Shown here: positions 1-6,089 of the stretch, one piece after another
How positions within the stretch are numbered: the first letter of the stretch is position 1
Layout: each line of letters opens with the position of its first letter
Assembly: GCA_005789055.1 (NCBI GenBank)
Contig: SYAA01000180.1
Coordinates: 1 to 12,193 of the forward strand
DNA: 12,193 bases
Origin: Actinomycetota bacterium
GTDB lineage: Bacteria; Actinomycetota; Actinomycetes; Mycobacteriales; Mycobacteriaceae
Reading direction: 5' to 3'
Notes under the pieces: model-generated
The model's input: only the letters and a program-made list of their open reading frames with translations
What the model was told of the DNA's origin: nothing
Database searches by the model: none
Translations under genes and position numbers: made by a program

Positions 1-216
1 ACCGTCATAGTGGGTGTGGATATCGACGAACCCCGGCGTGACGATCCGGCCGGTGGCGTCAAGGTTCTGCGCCGTCTCCCCGTCGAGACCGGAGTCGTCG
101 CCGGATCGCCGACGTACATCGACGATTACCCCGTCCTTGATTCCCAGATCGGCCCGGAACGGTTTCCCGCCGGTGCCGTCCACAACCATGCCCCCGGTGA
201 TCGTCAAGTCATACAT
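1..216 (-). CDS. N-acyl-D-amino-acid deacylase-like amidohydrolase, N-terminal part (runs off the window)
   Basis: Only the first 72 codons are present. The protein begins MYDLTITGGMVVDGTG and reaches PGFVDIHTHYDG at the window edge. That is the classic N-terminal beta-sandwich followed by the first metal-binding HxH motif of the amidohydrolase superfamily (D-aminoacylase / dihydroorotase type). The family hydrolyses amide bonds with a binuclear or mononuclear metal centre in the cytoplasm; the substrate cannot be told from this fragment. The ATG at 216 is chosen because a perfect AGGAGG ribosome-binding site lies a few bases upstream (around 221-227 on the minus strand). The gene diverges from the methyltransferase gene, with 68 bases between starts. 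The superfamily call is secure; the D-aminoacylase subfamily is inferred from the wording of the N-terminus. Confidence 0.88.
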   Translation of the reverse strand, partial: MYDLTITGGMVVDGTGGKPFRADLGIKDGVIVDVRRRSGDDSGLDGETAQNLDATGRIVTPGFVDIHTHYDG

Positions 217-246
217 GCTGCCTCCTAGACGGTGCGCCGACTCCTC

Positions 247-256
247 ACGTTAGCCT
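247..256. promoter_or_regulatory. Overlapping divergent -10 boxes (bidirectional promoter candidate)
   Basis: The 10-mer ACGTTAGCCT contains TAGCCT on plus (251-256) and TAACGT on minus (252-247). Both fit the mycobacterial SigA-type -10 pattern TAnnnT, and they share the central TA. The plus box would start transcription near 263, giving the methyltransferase a leader of about 20 bases with a GGAAGG Shine-Dalgarno. The minus box would start near 240, giving the amidohydrolase a leader of about 25 bases with AGGAGG. No -35 element is obvious. The motif match is seen; promoter activity is inferred. Confidence 0.45.
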
Positions 257-284
257 CGGCCCTATACAGATGGGAAGGACTTCC

Positions 285-920
285 ATGACCGCACCGGGTC
301 GGCGGTTCAACGACGCGGTCACGCGTTTCTGGAGCGTGGCCGCTCCGGTCTACGATCTGCCCGCCCTGCAGCGACTCATCTATCGGCCCGCTCAGGACGA
401 GGTGGTGGCGGTTTTGCGGGCGGGCGGTTCGCGCCGCGTTGCCGACGTGGCCTGCGGCACCGGGATTCTGGCCGCGAGGATTCACGACGAACTGTGTCCC
501 GACGAGGTCTACGGCGTGGATATGAGCGACGGGATGCTCGAGCAGGCGAAGGCCCGTTGCGCGGCGGTCCGTTGGCGCAAGGGCCCAGCCGAACAATTGC
601 CGTTCGACTCCGGAAGCCTCGACGCCGTGGTCACCACCTCGGCGTTCCACTTTTTCAACCAGCCGGCAGCTATGCGCGAGTTCCACCGGGTGCTGGCCCC
701 GGGCGGCCTTGCTGCCGTAGCCACCATCAGCCCGCCGCTGCCGGCCCCGCTGCGGCGGCTGAGCGTGAATCCGGCCAACCCCGCCCACAATCCGTCGCCG
801 GCGGAGATGCGGGCGCTGTTCACCGGCGCCGAGTTCACCGTCACCGACCAACACTGGATCGCCCGCCCATTGTGGACCCGGGGTGTCTGGGACCTTCTCA
901 CTACGGGCGTCAAGGCCTAA
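285..920 (+). CDS. Class I SAM-dependent methyltransferase
   Basis: This 211-residue protein has the Rossmann-fold methyltransferase signature. Motif I is VADVACGTG at residues 52-60, an acidic strand end is VYGVDMS at 75-81 (probable adenosyl ribose contact), a motif III-like region is LPFDSGSLDAVVTTSAFHFF around 105-124, and the segment FHRVLAPGG at 133-141 precedes strand 5. This is the Methyltransf_11 / UbiE-like layout for small-molecule methylation; the substrate is unknown. An in-frame ATG lies at 270, but the one at 285 is preferred because GGAAGG sits 6-7 bases before it. The gene diverges from the amidohydrolase gene. Its last four codons (GVKA plus stop) are repeated in the DNA just downstream. 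The family call is firm; no specific function can be assigned. Confidence 0.9.
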   Translation: MTAPGRRFNDAVTRFWSVAAPVYDLPALQRLIYRPAQDEVVAVLRAGGSRRVADVACGTGILAARIHDELCPDEVYGVDMSDGMLEQAKARCAAVRWRKGPAEQLPFDSGSLDAVVTTSAFHFFNQPAAMREFHRVLAPGGLAAVATISPPLPAPLRRLSVNPANPAHNPSPAEMRALFTGAEFTVTDQHWIARPLWTRGVWDLLTTGVKA

Positions 921-942
921 AGCCCGCGGGCGTCAAGGCCTA
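904..942 (+). repeat. Short direct repeat at the 3' end of the methyltransferase gene
   Basis: The 16-mer CGGGCGTCAAGGCCTA occurs at 904-919 and again at 927-942, a period of 23 bases. Each copy is followed after two or three bases by GCCCG. The first copy encodes the C-terminal GVKA and stop of the methyltransferase; the second lies outside the gene. It looks like a small tandem duplication that left the reading frame intact. The spacer also contains the palindrome GCCCGCGGGC (922-931). Confidence 0.75.
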
Positions 943-953
943 GCAGCCCGGGA

Positions 954-959
954 TATCCT
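954..959 (+). promoter_or_regulatory. Possible -10 box for the VOC/serine hydrolase pair
   Basis: TATCCT matches TAnnnT and would start transcription near 966, about 30 bases before the VOC gene ATG, leaving room for its GAGAGG ribosome-binding site. It lies in a GC-rich context between CCCGGG and CCCCGGGG. No clear -35 is visible. Weak evidence. Confidence 0.25.
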
Positions 960-996
960 CCCCGGGGACCCGAATTGAGCACCGAGAGGAACAGCG

Positions 997-1404
997 ATGG
1001 CCGTGGAACTACTTGCCCAGAGCGTCGAAATCGGCCTGGTGACCACCAACCTCGACGCGATGGTCGGCTTCTACGGGGATTTCCTCGGTCTGCCCCATCA
1101 GGGTGACCTTGACTTTCCGGGCGGGACGATGAAGCGGTACGCGATCGGTAACAACGTGCTGAAGCTGGTGACGCTCAGCGAGCCGCCCGCTGCGCCGGTG
1201 GCACCCGGCGGCGGACCGGCCCAAGCGGGCATCCGCTACTTCACCCTGGTGGTCGCGAATGCGACCGAGGTGGCACGGCAGGTCGAGGCCGCCGGGTACA
1301 CATTCGCGCAGCCGCTCGCCGAATTCGCCCCCGTCCCGGGTATGGGCTGGATGTTCGTCGCCGATCCGGACGGCAACTGGGTGGAACTCGTCGGCCCGCT
1401 CTGA
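997..1404 (+). CDS. VOC (glyoxalase/bleomycin-resistance fold) family protein
   Basis: The 135-residue protein has the two paired beta-alpha-beta-beta-beta modules of the vicinal oxygen chelate superfamily. The first runs from about EIGLVTTNLDAMVGFYGDFLGL (11-32), the second from about RYFTLVVANATEVARQVEAAG (80-100). It closes with DPDGNWVEL at 123-131, where Glu130 is the usual metal ligand. Members include glyoxalase I, dioxygenases, epimerases and thiol transferases. The sequence does not choose among them, and a full second ligand set is not evident by eye. The start has a good GAGAGG ribosome-binding site. The next gene begins five bases after its stop, so the two are probably co-transcribed. 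Confidence 0.88.
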   Translation: MAVELLAQSVEIGLVTTNLDAMVGFYGDFLGLPHQGDLDFPGGTMKRYAIGNNVLKLVTLSEPPAAPVAPGGGPAQAGIRYFTLVVANATEVARQVEAAGYTFAQPLAEFAPVPGMGWMFVADPDGNWVELVGPL

Positions 1405-1409
1405 GTCCT

Positions 1410-2642
1410 GTGGAGCCAGGCAGCATCCGCGTGCCGGCCGACCTCGAGGCCATCACCGACATCGGCGACGAGGAGCCCCGCGCACTCAACGCGATCGCGG
1501 TCGAACAGATCTGGAACGCAGCGCGGCACTGGTACCGGGCCGGGATGCAACCCGCGATCCAGCTGTGTCTGCGTTACCACGGGACTGTGGTGCTCAACCG
1601 CGCGATCGGGCACGGCTGGGGCAACGGACCCACCGATCCGGTTGGCGCCGAGCAGGTTCCGGTCACCACCGGAACCCCGTTCTGCGTGTACTCGGCGGCC
1701 AAGGCGATCAGCACGACGGTGGTTCACATGCTCGTCGAACGAGGATCCTTCGGCCTCGACGACCGGGTCTGCGACTACCTGCCCGACTACACCGGATACG
1801 GCAAGGAGCGCACCACCATCCGCCACGTGTTGACACACAGTGCCGGTGTGCCTTTCGCAACCGGGCCACGTCCGGATCTGCGGCGGATGAACGACAGCGA
1901 CTACGCCCGCCAGAAATTGGGCGAACTCAAACCGATCCACCGGCCGGGTCTACTGCACATCTATCACGGACTGACCTGGGGTCCCTTAGTTCGGGAAATC
2001 GTCTCGGCAGCGACCGGCCGCAACATCCGGGAAATCCTGGCCACCGAGATTCTCGATCCGCTGGGGTTCCGATGGACGAATTACGGCGTGGCCGAATCCG
2101 ATGTGGCGCTGGTGGCACCCAGCCACGTGACCGGAAAGCCGCTTCCCGCACCGATCGCGGCGGGTTTGAAGATCGCACTGGGCGGATCGATGACCCAGAT
2201 CATCCCGTTCTCCAACAGTCGGATGTTCCTGACCAGTGTGGTGCCCTCCTCAAGCACCGTGTCGACAGCCGCGGAACTATCCCGCTTCGCTGAATTGCTC
2301 CGCCGCGGCGGTGAACTGGACGGGGTGCGGGTGCTGCACCCACAGACGCTGAGGACGGCCACAAAGCCGTGCCGTCGGCTCCGGCCGGACGTCGCTACGG
2401 GTCTGGCACCGATGCGCTGGGGCACCGGATACATGTTGGGCTCCCAGCGATTCGGACCGTTCGGCCGGGACGCGGCCGCGGCCTTCGGCCACACGGGTCT
2501 GACGAATATCGCTATCTGGACCGACCCTGCACGTGGACTGGCCGCGGGTCTGGTCAGCAGCGGCAAACCGGGGCGCCATCCTGGGTCGGGTCGCTACACC
2601 GCGCTGCTGAACCGGATCACCGCGCTGATACCCCGCGGGTGA
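1410..2642 (+). CDS. Serine hydrolase of the class-C beta-lactamase fold (EstB/LipE-like)
   Basis: The 410-residue protein carries the serine beta-lactamase-like esterase motifs. SxxK is SAAK at 95-98 (nucleophile Ser95, general base Lys98), the YxN position is Tyr185-His-Gly, and the KTG box is HTG at 361-363. The segment HVLTHSAGVP at 139-148 is typical of EstB/Lip-type esterases. Known relatives hydrolyse ester or short acyl substrates; the overall wording recalls the mycobacterial LipE group, but that is from memory. No signal peptide is visible, so a cytoplasmic enzyme is likely. The GTG start at 1410 lies five bases after the VOC gene stop, which argues for an operon; the product starting MEPGSIRVPADLE seems full length. 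His-Gly replacing the Asn of YxN is common in esterases of the fold and speaks against true beta-lactamase activity. Confidence 0.88.
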   Translation: MEPGSIRVPADLEAITDIGDEEPRALNAIAVEQIWNAARHWYRAGMQPAIQLCLRYHGTVVLNRAIGHGWGNGPTDPVGAEQVPVTTGTPFCVYSAAKAISTTVVHMLVERGSFGLDDRVCDYLPDYTGYGKERTTIRHVLTHSAGVPFATGPRPDLRRMNDSDYARQKLGELKPIHRPGLLHIYHGLTWGPLVREIVSAATGRNIREILATEILDPLGFRWTNYGVAESDVALVAPSHVTGKPLPAPIAAGLKIALGGSMTQIIPFSNSRMFLTSVVPSSSTVSTAAELSRFAELLRRGGELDGVRVLHPQTLRTATKPCRRLRPDVATGLAPMRWGTGYMLGSQRFGPFGRDAAAAFGHTGLTNIAIWTDPARGLAAGLVSSGKPGRHPGSGRYTALLNRITALIPRG

Positions 2643-2666
2643 ATTGCCCACTCCCCCGGGCCGGGC

Positions 2667-2672
2667 TAGCGT
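2667..2672 (+). promoter_or_regulatory. -10 box before the short ORF at 2680 (leaderless geometry)
   Basis: TAGCGT is followed after seven bases by the ATG at 2680, the spacing expected when transcription begins at the start codon, as in many mycobacterial leaderless genes. The same hexamer is proposed as the -10 box of whiB5 and of the DUF4226-like gene in this window. Activity is inferred. Confidence 0.35.
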
Positions 2673-2679
2673 GAGCGGA

Positions 2680-2901
2680 ATGGGGTTGCTGCAACAACAA
2701 CTCGACGAGACTCGACAGTTGCTGGTGCGGGCCCGGGACTTGTTCGGCACCCGGTCGATAGCACCGCCGGAGAGCATGACCGCGCCAAAAAGACCCTCCC
2801 CTGGCGCCACGATCCATGACCCGCTAACCGGGACGCAGTCGATGGCTGCGCAACGCGCCCTCTGCCGCCTCGAGATCGCCGATGCCGGGGATCTGTGCTG
2901 A
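2680..2901 (+). pseudogene. Truncated remnant of a type VII-associated protein (N-terminal piece)
   Basis: The reading frame starts MGLLQQQLDETRQLLVRARD, continues LFG, then turns into Ser/Pro-rich text (RSIAPPESMTAPKRPSPG) and loses coding character by about 2820. From there it runs antisense through the DUF2694-like gene to a stop at 2901. The first 23 residues form an amphipathic helix ending in LLVRARDLFG, much like ILSRAHALFAG at the N-terminus of the C40 peptidase in this window (residues 9-18), with a Pro-rich linker next in both. I infer the 5' end of a lost ESX-associated hydrolase or adaptor gene. It could instead be a genuine short gene with a leaderless promoter at 2667, or chance. 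An alternative GTG start lies at 2671. Confidence 0.35.
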
Positions 2902-3123
2902 CGGACTGAACCCCGCGGCGATGATATCCCGGCGGATCCGCATCACGGCCTGTAGGTGTGAGACCTCGGCGGCCAACAGCACCGCGCTGGCCAAGCTCGC
3001 GGCGTCAGCCTCGAGCGCCGACTCGGACAGCACCACACTGTGCAGGCAACCCCCGCGGGAGGATCGGAACATCAGGTGTCCGCTCGGATGCACCGCGTCG
3101 AAGGCCGGGTCCGGACCGTTCAC
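2824..3123 (-). CDS. DUF2694-like small protein of an ESX-associated locus
   Basis: The 99-residue protein has no catalytic motif I can name. Its centre, SESALEADAASLASAVLLAAEVS (about 34-56), is Ala-rich and helical. It is followed by HLQAVMRIRRDIIAAGFSPSA and an acidic-Ala helix near the end. By length, composition and position after an EspC-like gene it matches the DUF2694 family, and from memory M. tuberculosis Rv0028 (about 101 aa). The GTG start at 3123 overlaps the stop of the upstream gene as GTGA, so translation is probably coupled. No signal peptide or membrane segment is seen. Function is unknown; a chaperone or partner role for the secreted neighbours is speculative. No terminator with a U-run is visible downstream. 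Confidence 0.72.
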   Translation of the reverse strand: MNGPDPAFDAVHPSGHLMFRSSRGGCLHSVVLSESALEADAASLASAVLLAAEVSHLQAVMRIRRDIIAAGFSPSAQIPGIGDLEAAEGALRSHRLRPG

Positions 3124-3437
3124 CGGCCGCCCTGTCCCACCGTGCGCAGATCTTCGGCAGCGGTGGCCTCATGGTGCGCCCAGGTGTCCGCGGCCTTGGA
3201 GAGTTGATCCGCGAGGTCGGAATGCGCGGCAGCCTGCCGGCGATAGCACGCGGCGCGTTGCTCGAGCAGTTCCGATCCGGCGTCACGCAGTTCGGCGAAG
3301 ACCGGCCCGAGCGACTCCAGCGTTGCCCTCACCGCGGCATTGCTCGACGGGAAGGCGGCGAGTTGCTCGGCGGCCTCGCGATGCCTCAGCGCCGCCTGTC
3401 GCAACTCCTCGGGTGCTATCTCGATGAAATCCGGCAC
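3120..3437 (-). CDS. EspC-like type VII secretion target (small helical protein)
   Basis: This 105-residue, all-helical protein begins PDFIEIAPEELRQAALRHREAAEQLAAF. It then has a short turn (PSSN) and a second long helix pair rich in Ala, Glu and Arg, ending DTWAHHEATAAEDLRTVG. This is the helix-turn-helix outline of the EspC/DUF2580 type VII secretion targets, which pair with partner proteins for ESX export. I do not see a clean YxxxD/E export signal; the nearest Tyr (in ACYRRQAAAHSD) lacks an acid at the right spacing. The partner may therefore carry the signal. The GTG start at 3437 has AGGAG about eight bases upstream, lying at the stop of the preceding gene ten bases away. Its own stop overlaps the next start. 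Gene order and length fit M. tuberculosis Rv0027 from memory. Confidence 0.75.
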   Translation of the reverse strand: MPDFIEIAPEELRQAALRHREAAEQLAAFPSSNAAVRATLESLGPVFAELRDAGSELLEQRAACYRRQAAAHSDLADQLSKAADTWAHHEATAAEDLRTVGQGGR

Positions 3438-3446
3438 GGCCCTCTC

Positions 3447-4535
3447 CTATCCTGTCGCCATCTGAACGGGCGGCTGCAGCCAGCCGATGAAACCCGTGTC
3501 TGCCATGGTGCCGAGGGGTTGAATCACGTTGTCCAGCAGTATTTGTCCGCTTCCGAGAGCTAGGGCGTAGCGATCGGTGAAGAGTCCGATATCACCCGGT
3601 ACAAGTCGGCCTGGCTCCACCGGCAGAGCGATGGCCGAACCCGGAGCAGGGATGGTGATTCCCTGAGCGCTGAAAGCATCGGGGATGGAGGTGCCGGCCA
3701 CCGCGGCGGTGATGACGGCGGCGAGTTGGGCGTTCGGCGCGGTGACGTTCTGGCCGTCGGGAAGTCGCACGGTGAGGCCATCGGCGGTGGGAACCTCCGG
3801 TGGGGCCTGCGCGCTCGGGCCCGAGTCCGCTTCCGCTGCCTCGGAGACTTCCGACTCAGGCTCGGTATCCGACAGAGCGCTGTCAACCGGCCAGTCAACC
3901 GGCGGCCGTTCGATCGGGAATCCGGGCGACGCGGCGGTGGGCAGCGTCGGCAGGCCCCCGCCCAGGGCAGAACCCGTCGCGGGGGCACCGCCGCCCCAGG
4001 CCGGAGACACGGCGGCCGCCGGTGGTGCGGTGGCTGGCGGCGGGTACTCCCCCGGCGGGGCGTCGCCGGGCAGATAGTCGGCGGCGGCGTCGTGCAGTGG
4101 CAACTCGGCCGGGCTTCGATCATCCGATTCCACGGACGCCCCGGCGGTCGGGGTGTCCGAGCCGGTCGATGCGTACAGCGAGGCTAGCGCCGCCGCCAGT
4201 GTGGCCTGAGACGTCGCGTCCAAACCGGCGGTGTCGACCACGGTGCGGATCTCGCGCAACTTCTCGAGCAGGTAGCGCTGGAATTCCCGGGCACCAGCGG
4301 GGGTGTCGAGGTCGGTTCGGATGAGGACCGCGGCCTCGATGTCGTCTTGCAGTCGCTCCAACACCGCTACCGCACCTGCGTGATCGGTGTGCGCGTTGAG
4401 AACGGCGGTTACCACCTGGAGATCGACCTGTGCCGTCAACGAGGATTGATGCGCCAGTGCACTTTCCGCCGCGCGGATCGCCTCGGCAGCAGCCCCGTCG
4501 GAATGACTCAGCGGCGGCGGTTGCAGACCCGGCAC
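3447..4535 (-). CDS. DUF4226-like ESX-associated protein with Ala/Pro linker and degenerate C40-like C-terminus
   Basis: The 362-residue protein has three parts. Residues 15-122 are a helical domain (AIRAAESALAHQSSLTAQVD; EFQRYLLEKLREIRTVVDTA) that I recognise as DUF4226, found in mycobacterial type VII secretion loci. Residues 123-250 are a low-complexity linker rich in Pro, Ala, Gly and acids. Residues 252-355 form a compact domain with PGDIGLF at 313-319 and YALALGSGQILLDN at 323-336. This parallels the GDLVF...HVQLAIGGNLVVEAP core of C40 peptidases, but no catalytic Cys is evident and the His position is Tyr/Arg. From memory it corresponds to Rv0026 / Rv3899c. No signal peptide is seen. 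The GTG start has GAGAGG about six bases upstream and a TAGCGT -10 at 4562-4557. It heads a three-gene operon. A structural or scaffold role is inferred. Confidence 0.78.
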   Translation of the reverse strand: MPGLQPPPLSHSDGAAAEAIRAAESALAHQSSLTAQVDLQVVTAVLNAHTDHAGAVAVLERLQDDIEAAVLIRTDLDTPAGAREFQRYLLEKLREIRTVVDTAGLDATSQATLAAALASLYASTGSDTPTAGASVESDDRSPAELPLHDAAADYLPGDAPPGEYPPPATAPPAAAVSPAWGGGAPATGSALGGGLPTLPTAASPGFPIERPPVDWPVDSALSDTEPESEVSEAAEADSGPSAQAPPEVPTADGLTVRLPDGQNVTAPNAQLAAVITAAVAGTSIPDAFSAQGITIPAPGSAIALPVEPGRLVPGDIGLFTDRYALALGSGQILLDNVIQPLGTMADTGFIGWLQPPVQMATG

Positions 4536-4556
4536 CGGTGGCCTCTCATGATCGAC

Positions 4557-4562
4557 ACGCTA
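4557..4562 (-). promoter_or_regulatory. -10 box for the DUF4226-like operon
   Basis: On the minus strand TAGCGT lies about 21 bases upstream of the GTG start at 4535. A start site near 4550 would give a short leader containing the GAGAGG ribosome-binding site (4541-4547). The motif is seen; use is inferred. Confidence 0.4.
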
Positions 4563-4710
4563 GGCAGCGCCGCATCAGTGGGCAATTCACCCTGCTGAGC
4601 GGTGGGGATCGGCCTCCGCGGGGCTGTGTCGCCGAGGGCCTTTGGCCCTGAAGTGCCGCACCGAAAGTCCCCTCTCCGCCATCGCGTCGGCCCTCGGCCC
4701 ACCCGGTTGT

Positions 4711-4716
4711 TACGGT
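4711..4716 (+). promoter_or_regulatory. -10 box for the first PE-PPE hydrolase gene
   Basis: TACGGT, preceded by TTGT, matches TAnnnT and lies 26 bases before the ATG at 4743. The implied leader carries the GGGGGAAG ribosome-binding site. No convincing -35 is present. The rest of the 4536-4742 spacer shows no ORF or repeat I can support. Confidence 0.35.
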
Positions 4717-4742
4717 GGAGTTCAGGGGCGACGGGGGAAGTC

Positions 4743-6089
4743 ATGCGGTTCATCGGACGTTCTCTGCTGGCGTTGCTCGCTATCGGCACGGCCCTGCTCA
4801 TGGCGTTGCCGTCCGGAATCTCCGCGAGGCTCGCTCTCACTGCGACGGCGCTGTACATGGGCGGGACAGATCACCCGCTAACCATTCCTGGCGACACCCC
4901 GGACTACATCGCCGGCTACATCGAGTGGGCCTCCCGGGACTACGTCGAACCCTCCGGCCTGTGCGTCGGAGGCCAACCCGGCTGCGTCCCGCTAGCGGTC
5001 TACAGTCCCGAACAGTTCTGGCCGGTCACCGGATTGCGCGCGATGAGCTACGACACTTCGGTGGCGATCGGCCTGGCCAATCTCGGCAATTGTCTGCGCG
5101 GTTCGCTCTGCACGGTGACGGATCCGCCCTACACCTCGACGGTGTCGCGACAACTCGACGATTCGTCATACACGGTGTTTGGCTACTCCCAGAGCGCAGC
5201 AATCGCCAGCATGGCGAAAAGCGACTTGATCGCACATCCGCCCGTGGGCTCTGTAAGTTTCGTTTTCGAGTCCAACCCAAACCGGCCCAACGGCGGCATC
5301 CTCGAACGGTTCGTCGGCATTCACATTCCGATTTTGGGAGTGACCTTCAACGGCGCCACCGTGACGAACTCACCGCAACCAACCCCGTTGACGACAGTCG
5401 ATATGGTGCGCCAGTACGACCCGGTAGCAGACTTTCCGCTCAATCCACTGAACCTGGTCGCTGACCTGAACGCCCTGCTGGGATTCCTCTACGAACATCC
5501 CGAGGGCCAGACCGGTAACCCGGAACTGCAAGGCCAGTACCAAGACTCGACGTATTACCTGCTCCCGACCGCGACGCTGCCACTGCTTCGACCCCTCCAA
5601 ACAATTCCACTGATCGGGCCACTGCTTGCCACAGTGCTAGACCCACCGCTTCGGGTTCTGGTGGAGACCGGGTACGACCGGACCATCAACCCCGGCGCGC
5701 CGACACCAGCGAAATACCTCTACTTCCCCAACCCTGTGACCACCGCGGTCAATTTTGTTGCCGCGATACCCAACGGATGGGATAACGGAATCGCCTACCT
5801 CACCGGCGACCCGATGAACCGGCCGTTCGGCACCACACCAGCGGGCCCCTACGGAGTAGGCGGCCCGGCAGTCAACGCCGGGGCAGTTGATCCCTACGGT
5901 CCGCCGACGCCAGCCCGAGAGCTCAGCACGGCGCCCCTCGGGGCACGGACCGTGGAGCGGCACCCCGCGTCCCGCCTCGCGGCGAAACCCCATCGGGAGG
6001 ACGCCCGCATCGCGACAGGGTCTCACCGCCGCGGCGACGCTGTCGTCAGGCCGGACGGCGGATCGCGACGTTCTCGCCCAGTCGGCTGA
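4743..6089 (+). CDS. Exported PE-PPE-domain serine hydrolase (first copy)
   Basis: The 448-residue protein starts MRFIGRSLLALLAIGTALLM, a signal peptide or anchor; ATG 4743 is chosen because GGAAG precedes it and the signal starts there. The body is the PE-PPE (PF08237) alpha/beta-hydrolase domain, with the nucleophile elbow VFGYSQS (Ser149 in GYSQS), the family block RQYDPVADFPLNPLNLVADL at about 223-242 and LRVLVETGYDR at 303-313. Characterised PE-PPE domains are cutinase-like esterases acting on acyl esters. There is no PE or PPE N-terminus; a Sec-type signal replaces it. Cys74/81/117/123 could form disulfides. Residues after about 365 form a Pro/Gly-rich then Arg-rich tail. The gene lies opposite to and between two minus-strand ESX-associated blocks, and its last 44 bases overlap the C40 peptidase gene tail to tail. 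A paralogue lies at 10372-11712. Confidence 0.88.
   Translation: MRFIGRSLLALLAIGTALLMALPSGISARLALTATALYMGGTDHPLTIPGDTPDYIAGYIEWASRDYVEPSGLCVGGQPGCVPLAVYSPEQFWPVTGLRAMSYDTSVAIGLANLGNCLRGSLCTVTDPPYTSTVSRQLDDSSYTVFGYSQSAAIASMAKSDLIAHPPVGSVSFVFESNPNRPNGGILERFVGIHIPILGVTFNGATVTNSPQPTPLTTVDMVRQYDPVADFPLNPLNLVADLNALLGFLYEHPEGQTGNPELQGQYQDSTYYLLPTATLPLLRPLQTIPLIGPLLATVLDPPLRVLVETGYDRTINPGAPTPAKYLYFPNPVTTAVNFVAAIPNGWDNGIAYLTGDPMNRPFGTTPAGPYGVGGPAVNAGAVDPYGPPTPARELSTAPLGARTVERHPASRLAAKPHREDARIATGSHRRGDAVVRPDGGSRRSRPVG

Noticed and set aside
225..854. 209-codon minus-strand frame antisense to the methyltransferase gene
   Set aside because: Arg/Gly/His-rich shadow of a gene with clear motifs; no domain and no ribosome-binding site.
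1236..1940. 234-codon minus-strand frame under the VOC and serine hydrolase genes
   Set aside because: The plus strand encodes recognisable SAAK and DPDGNWVEL motifs; the antisense text matches nothing.
1259..2293. 344-codon plus-strand frame overlapping the serine hydrolase
   Set aside because: Out-of-frame Arg/Pro/Ser-rich translation typical of GC-rich shadow frames.
1410..2642. Serine hydrolase as a true beta-lactamase
   Set aside because: The YxN position is Tyr-His-Gly, there is no export signal, and the wording matches esterases of the fold.
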